Assembly: GCA_963575645.1 (NCBI GenBank) | Contig: OY754468.1 | Span: 24,638,465-24,702,464, forward strand | Direction: 5' to 3' | DNA length: 64,000 nucleotides | Source: Xanthostigma xanthostigma | Taxonomy: Eukaryota; Arthropoda; Insecta; Raphidioptera; Raphidiidae | In this document: one piece after another, positions 59,564 to 64,000 of the stretch | How the letters are laid out: each line of letters begins with the position of its first letter | How positions within the stretch are numbered: the first letter of the stretch is position 1 | The notes under the pieces: generated by a model | The model's input: the letters and a program-made list of their open reading frames with translations, nothing else | What the model was told of the DNA's origin: nothing | Database searches by the model: none | Program-made: the position numbers and the translations under genes

Positions 59564-61200
59564 TCCTACGTACCTACGTGATTTTTTTTAAACTTGACTT
59601 CCCATTTATGTTGAATGCATGTATGTATGGAGACTCATCGGGGACATGTTTCAAACAGTGTTTTTTTTTATATTTCTCAACATTTTTAGTATCTGTTACG
59701 AATACAAAATACATTTATATAATTTCATCAAAATCTGTTATAAATAGAAGCTAGGGGTTATGACAATCGGACGAACATAAACCGGTAAAAACCTCAGTTG
59801 TCGAGCATGTATGATGTACAATAAAACGGAGTGAAAAAGAAGTATAAAATGTTAAAATAAAAGTTAGTCGTCCGGAAATGCATTATTGTTTCAGGCTAAT
59901 GAAGAAAAAAATATTGTTGTTTTTGTACAGATTGTCATATTACAAAGATTTAGCCGGGTGGGAATTTTTTTCGCATACCAATGCTAATTTGATTGATCGC
60001 TCAGTATATCAGATTTTTTTTATTAAACTAGGTACATTTTGCAAACTTTTTCTCTTGAAATATTTTATTTTTTTATACAAGTGTTGTCTGTCAAATAAAA
60101 CACACAATGCTTTTTTGGTTTATAACTTAAAAAAAATGTATAGTTGCGTTTCAAAATGTTTTTGATAGTGACATTAGATTTGTGCTTGCCAATACTTTGA
60201 TTTTTTAATTTAATGAAGGAAGTTCCCAAAAAAATCAATTTTCTTACGATTCTTTGGAAATTTTGAATACACATAGGTACTTATATCTATAAGTGTCCTA
60301 TATACGTAGAAATGTTTTTCAATAGTTCTTGCGACAGTAAATTTCTAAATATTGACTATTAACGTGTTGAAGAGAATATTTTATACCAATAGTAATTTTC
60401 TTACGATTGTTTTGAAAAACGGAGAACCGTTAATTAAAGATATAACAAATATCTTTGTGTAAAATATATGACAAGCGGTATTTGTTTCGCATTTGTTATA
60501 AAAATGTTGAGAGCGAGCTAATTTTCGATAATTTTCATTTCTGCGCATGTGAGCAGAGGCGAAAGAGTACTGAATCTCAATTATTTTTTATTGTTGTCAT
60601 GGAAATTTACATAGGTAGATTTTTTTACAGAAGTTGGACAACAAACACTAATTAAATTCTAAAGATAAAATCAAGACTTGGTGGATCTCATTGTGACTCT
60701 GTGATGTCGAACTTTTATTTTTTTTTTCTTTCTAATAATAATATTAAAATTTGGGCGACCAAACATAAAACTAGCGCCTCACAACGAAAATAGATGAGCG
60801 CTCACAGTGTTGTGAGTTAGAAATAAAATAACGTGACATGACAATCTTTAATCTTCATAGAATATTATAATCTAAGTACATTGAGAACAAAGCAAAAAAG
60901 ACAGCTTGTTATCGACGCTGGAAATATTTAAAAGTTGACGTATATGAAGTTTAAAAAAATGGGAGAATTACAAAGTATGACATGATTAATCGCGGTTAAG
61001 CTGTATATTTTTATAATCAAATAAAATGGAAAAATCCAGTTGTTACGTCGCTGGTCAATTACGCTTTACCACACAACCATTGAGTGTTGTCTGTCCAGTA
61101 TTTTGTTACGACAAGACAACAATGTATTGGCTATGAGACAGTAGGTAAGAATCGAAGCTTATGATACAATCGCCTTAGTGTTAGGCAAAATAACGGTCAG
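59564..61200. other. AT-rich DNA upstream of the promoter
   Basis: No gene recognised. The final 200 bases (61,030-61,220) become less AT-rich, with gcatgccgcatgc palindromic words, as is common just upstream of insect promoters. Confidence 0.4.
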
Positions 61201-61228
61201 CGTTCGGCATGCCGCATGCAACGTACCA

Positions 61229-61266
61229 TATAAATACAAGCATTTGACAGTCTATCTGTGTTTAGT
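61229..61266 (+). promoter_or_regulatory. TATA box and initiator of a plus-strand promoter
   Basis: tataaata at 61229-61236 is a consensus TATA box. An initiator-like tttagta lies about 32 bases downstream (61261-61267), the spacing expected for RNA polymerase II. It is followed by sequence with the character of an insect 5' UTR. Confidence 0.5.
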
Positions 61267-61673
61267 ATACGCTGTTGTCAGCTAGGGTATACACGAAGCC
61301 CCCGTTGCCTACTTTGATTCTTTGATGTTCAAATGACATAGAAATATTTTATTATTATTTATCATGACTAAAATGATCTAACTATTCAATTTTATTCACA
61401 GTGGATGTGTTTTTTTTTAATAATTCGGTGTGTAATTTTTTGGAACTGCTTTTTTTGAACAGTAAAATCTATTTTTCTGTCAAAAAGTGAGTGAAAATTT
61501 AACACGTGGGATAAGAACTTTTCAAAACATTGCTTTTTGTGAAGTGTTTGAAAAGTGTTTTACTACGAAATTAACTGTGTTTGTGGTTTCAAGTGATTTT
61601 TTGAAGTGCTGTGACACTTGCAAGTGCCATTTAGAAAAATCGTTGGTTTATTTCAGGCGTTTTGAAATTTCTG
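61264..61673 (+). other. Putative non-coding first exon (5' UTR)
   Basis: From the initiator, the sequence continues to a strong splice donor, tctg|gtgagta, at 61674. The last 200 bases are rich in gtga/aagtg words (gtgaagtgtttgaaaagtg, tttcaagtg, gaagtgctgtgac), a composition I associate with insect 5' leaders. No initiator ATG in good context opens a long frame. An alternative start after an acceptor-like attcacag at 61,402 is possible. The downstream coding exons would lie to the right of the window. Confidence 0.4.
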
Positions 61674-61679
61674 GTGAGT

Positions 61680-64000
61680 ATTAAAAAAATTGTAGATAAA
61701 TTCAAATTCTACGTGTTTTGACATGAAGTATCATCCAATTAATTTTGACAGGTGAATGTAACTTAACCTATAAAAGTCATGCCACAGTTTCAAAGTTAAT
61801 AGACGTATTGCGAAAAAATGATTGTTAATGTTTTAAAAATGTTTAATATTCTATGTAAAAAATAAAATATGCACACAATATGAGCAAGAATGAATAAAAA
61901 AAATTGTCTGAACGCATAGGTACATAAATAAAAATCTAGACTATTCTATAGAGTAGAGAATATTGCATAATCATACTAATAAAAAGTATTTGAATTACAT
62001 AATATGTACCTAATCTGTTTGTCATAAATTATGGTAATTTGCATTAAATTTGGCAATATTTACTAATATTATATTTAATTCAATCTGCGGTAAGACTCTA
62101 GGGGCCCTGTTTAACTATTAACTGTGCTATAATAGATGGAATTTCACATTTTCATTGTTACATATGCGGAAGAAAGCGATTGCATGAGTAGAGGATAGCA
62201 GATTGTGCAGTTTTAAACACTGTTTGACCTCAATAAATGCTATGCCATTACCTATTATAATATTACGTACCTACGCACAGATTCTTATATTGTGCATAAA
62301 AAATATCGTTAATTAGTTATTACTTCATTTCACTTTACGAAAAAATTACATACTCAATTACCCTCACAATAGAAAAAGTGACTTAAACGTCTTTTGAATA
62401 GCATACACAATGGTGACACTACAGACAGGCTGGACATACCCTGTTAGCCGGAGCCCCCTTAATTTATTTAATTTTTATTAATATATTACGTGCGTCATTA
62501 AATTTTATTCTAACATGTGAACCTATAAATACTACGACATTTACGACATTTTTTTATTTGTGGGCTCCTTTTTCTAATTCAACCTATGGTCCCGCTTCTT
62601 GTAGCAGACAATATACATTTTGAATTTGAAACTTATTTTGAAGACAGATCAAACAATAAAAAATAATTCATAACATTATTTACGAAACGAAAATTATGAA
62701 AATTAATCATTTATATGCTTGTGGGCGCCCTACAATCAAATCGGTTGAAAATATCGTTTTGTCAAACTGAATAATTATACACCGTGTTTTATACTATTAA
62801 AAGAAAGAAGGTATTCATTGTTTTATTCTGATACTTTTTAGTTTTCAATTTGAAGTTTTTAACCTACGACTGTGATAAGTTTCAACTAATGATAACAACA
62901 TGGTAAAACAATTACTAAATGACCTGTCTTTCACCTCATTGACGTGTCTTAAAGGTGATTTGATACCCGAAGTATTAGATGCTCCTGAGTCCTGAGACCT
63001 CCGCATCCTTAAATTCTTAATTTAACATAATATCATAAAGTGAATAAGGAAAGCATATTTAAAAAAATAATAAAATTATATTAAAGGTAATGTTTTTGGT
63101 GCCTCTGAAACGTGTAACTAGCCCTAAGGACCAAAGCAATTGCTTACTTAGCTGCCAATTAGTGACCATACGTTTCGTTTTCAACTAGACGCGACGGTAC
63201 CGTTTTTTAAATCGAGAAATCACTCAGGGCGCAAAAATGTCCCGTTTAGCAAAATTAAAACAATTCCAGGCGTATATTAATTTGTTTTTATAATGTAGGA
63301 TACAAATCGCAATAGTGTTTACATTCATTAAATTAAATTATAATATATGTATATGTTTTGTAGTTCAATTGCGAACTTGTAACTATATTTTTATATTGAT
63401 TATTTTATATTTTATCCATGGACCATACGGTCATACCTCTTATTAGGTCGTGAAAAACTTTTAAATCGTTGTATTTCCAGCATTTTATAAAAAAAACTTA
63501 AAAAGTTTTGCAGGTGTTTGTACTGTTTAATTACCTGGTAAAAAGGCATTCCTACTCTTAATTAATTTTTAATCTATATTTATAGTTGTAACACTCAGGA
63601 TTTTTCATTTATATTAATATTTTTTATAACTATAAATAATTTGTGTTCATTTGTGTTCGGTTTCATGTAATCAAAACATTAAAAATTAGATACCTACTAT
63701 ATAAATATATGTATACTTAATATATGTGGAATTGATAACTTCTTCTTTTTGTTTAGACGGTTAAAAACATTTTATGCTATATTATATCATTTTAGTTGTA
63801 CCTGTCTAATATCTATTTCTCTTTTAATTCAAAAGTTCTTGGAATTAGGCTATAGTGATAATCTTTTAGTTTCTAACATTTTTGGTCACGCACTCAGTTT
63901 GTATTGTGAATATTTTTTCCATAAACATACACTTTTTCTATATCGTGATGTTATTTTCACTTATTTTCTTGCATCTTATCCAGGAACTTTTTAAATTGTT
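61680..64000. other. Intron-like AT-rich DNA
   Basis: No coding sequence recognised. If the first exon above is real, this is its first intron. A patch at 62,430-62,590 (ccctgttagccggagccccc; tgggctcc) may be a decayed transposon, with no matching ends found. Confidence 0.4.

Overview
The window reads as non-coding DNA from an insect genome, most likely a butterfly or moth (Lepidoptera). The base composition is strongly AT-rich and there are no operon-like arrays or long open frames. Recognisable coding traces are short and exon-sized, with splice sites, or are decayed transposon proteins. The lepidopteran assignment is an inference. It rests on families of short non-autonomous Helitrons (5' TC after an A, 3' CTAG before a T) whose 5' and 3' consensus I recognise from butterflies and moths, together with many hAT and TA-flanked MITEs.

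Host genes. Only edges of genes are visible. A plus-strand terminal coding exon (342-527) sits at the left border. A plausible first coding exon follows at 8148-8161 (ATG plus a GTGAGT donor), with initiator-like sequence upstream. A TATA-containing promoter and non-coding first exon lie near the right border (61229-61673, ending in a GTGAGT donor). A much weaker candidate first exon with a THAP-like cysteine motif lies at 18417-18539. Everything between is intron or intergenic DNA colonised by mobile elements.

Region by region. 0.7-13 kb: inverted-repeat elements, an 8-bp-TSD hAT element (7035-7538), a TA-flanked MITE (8349-8808), an 11-kb MITE and a 35-bp minisatellite. 13-19 kb: a Helitron-like copy, a locally duplicated segment whose second copy is split by a MITE with ~140-bp inverted ends, and a tRNA-headed SINE. 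19.5-23.4 kb: a copia-like LTR with primer-binding site, a truncated Helitron end, then a 3.2-kb foldback palindrome. 25.8-30.4 kb: a duplicated ~0.8-kb segment, one copy flanked by a 31-bp direct repeat inside LINE-derived sequence. 28-41 kb: Helitrons and decayed Jockey-like LINE fragments. 43-54 kb: Helitrons (one carrying a tRNA-Lys-like insert, one with a triplicated half), and hAT elements with 8-bp duplications, one retaining part of a transposase. 54-60 kb: small MITE, minus-strand LINE, an internally deleted Tc1/mariner element and another hAT MITE. 60-64 kb: promoter/5' exon region and AT-rich intron-like sequence.

There is no multi-gene pathway here. The interest lies in mobile-element architecture: foldback palindromes built of tandem units, rolling-circle tandem structures, tRNA capture, and deletion derivatives that keep the C-terminal part of a transposase. 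No database search was possible, so all family names rest on terminal motifs, target-site duplications and short protein signatures.
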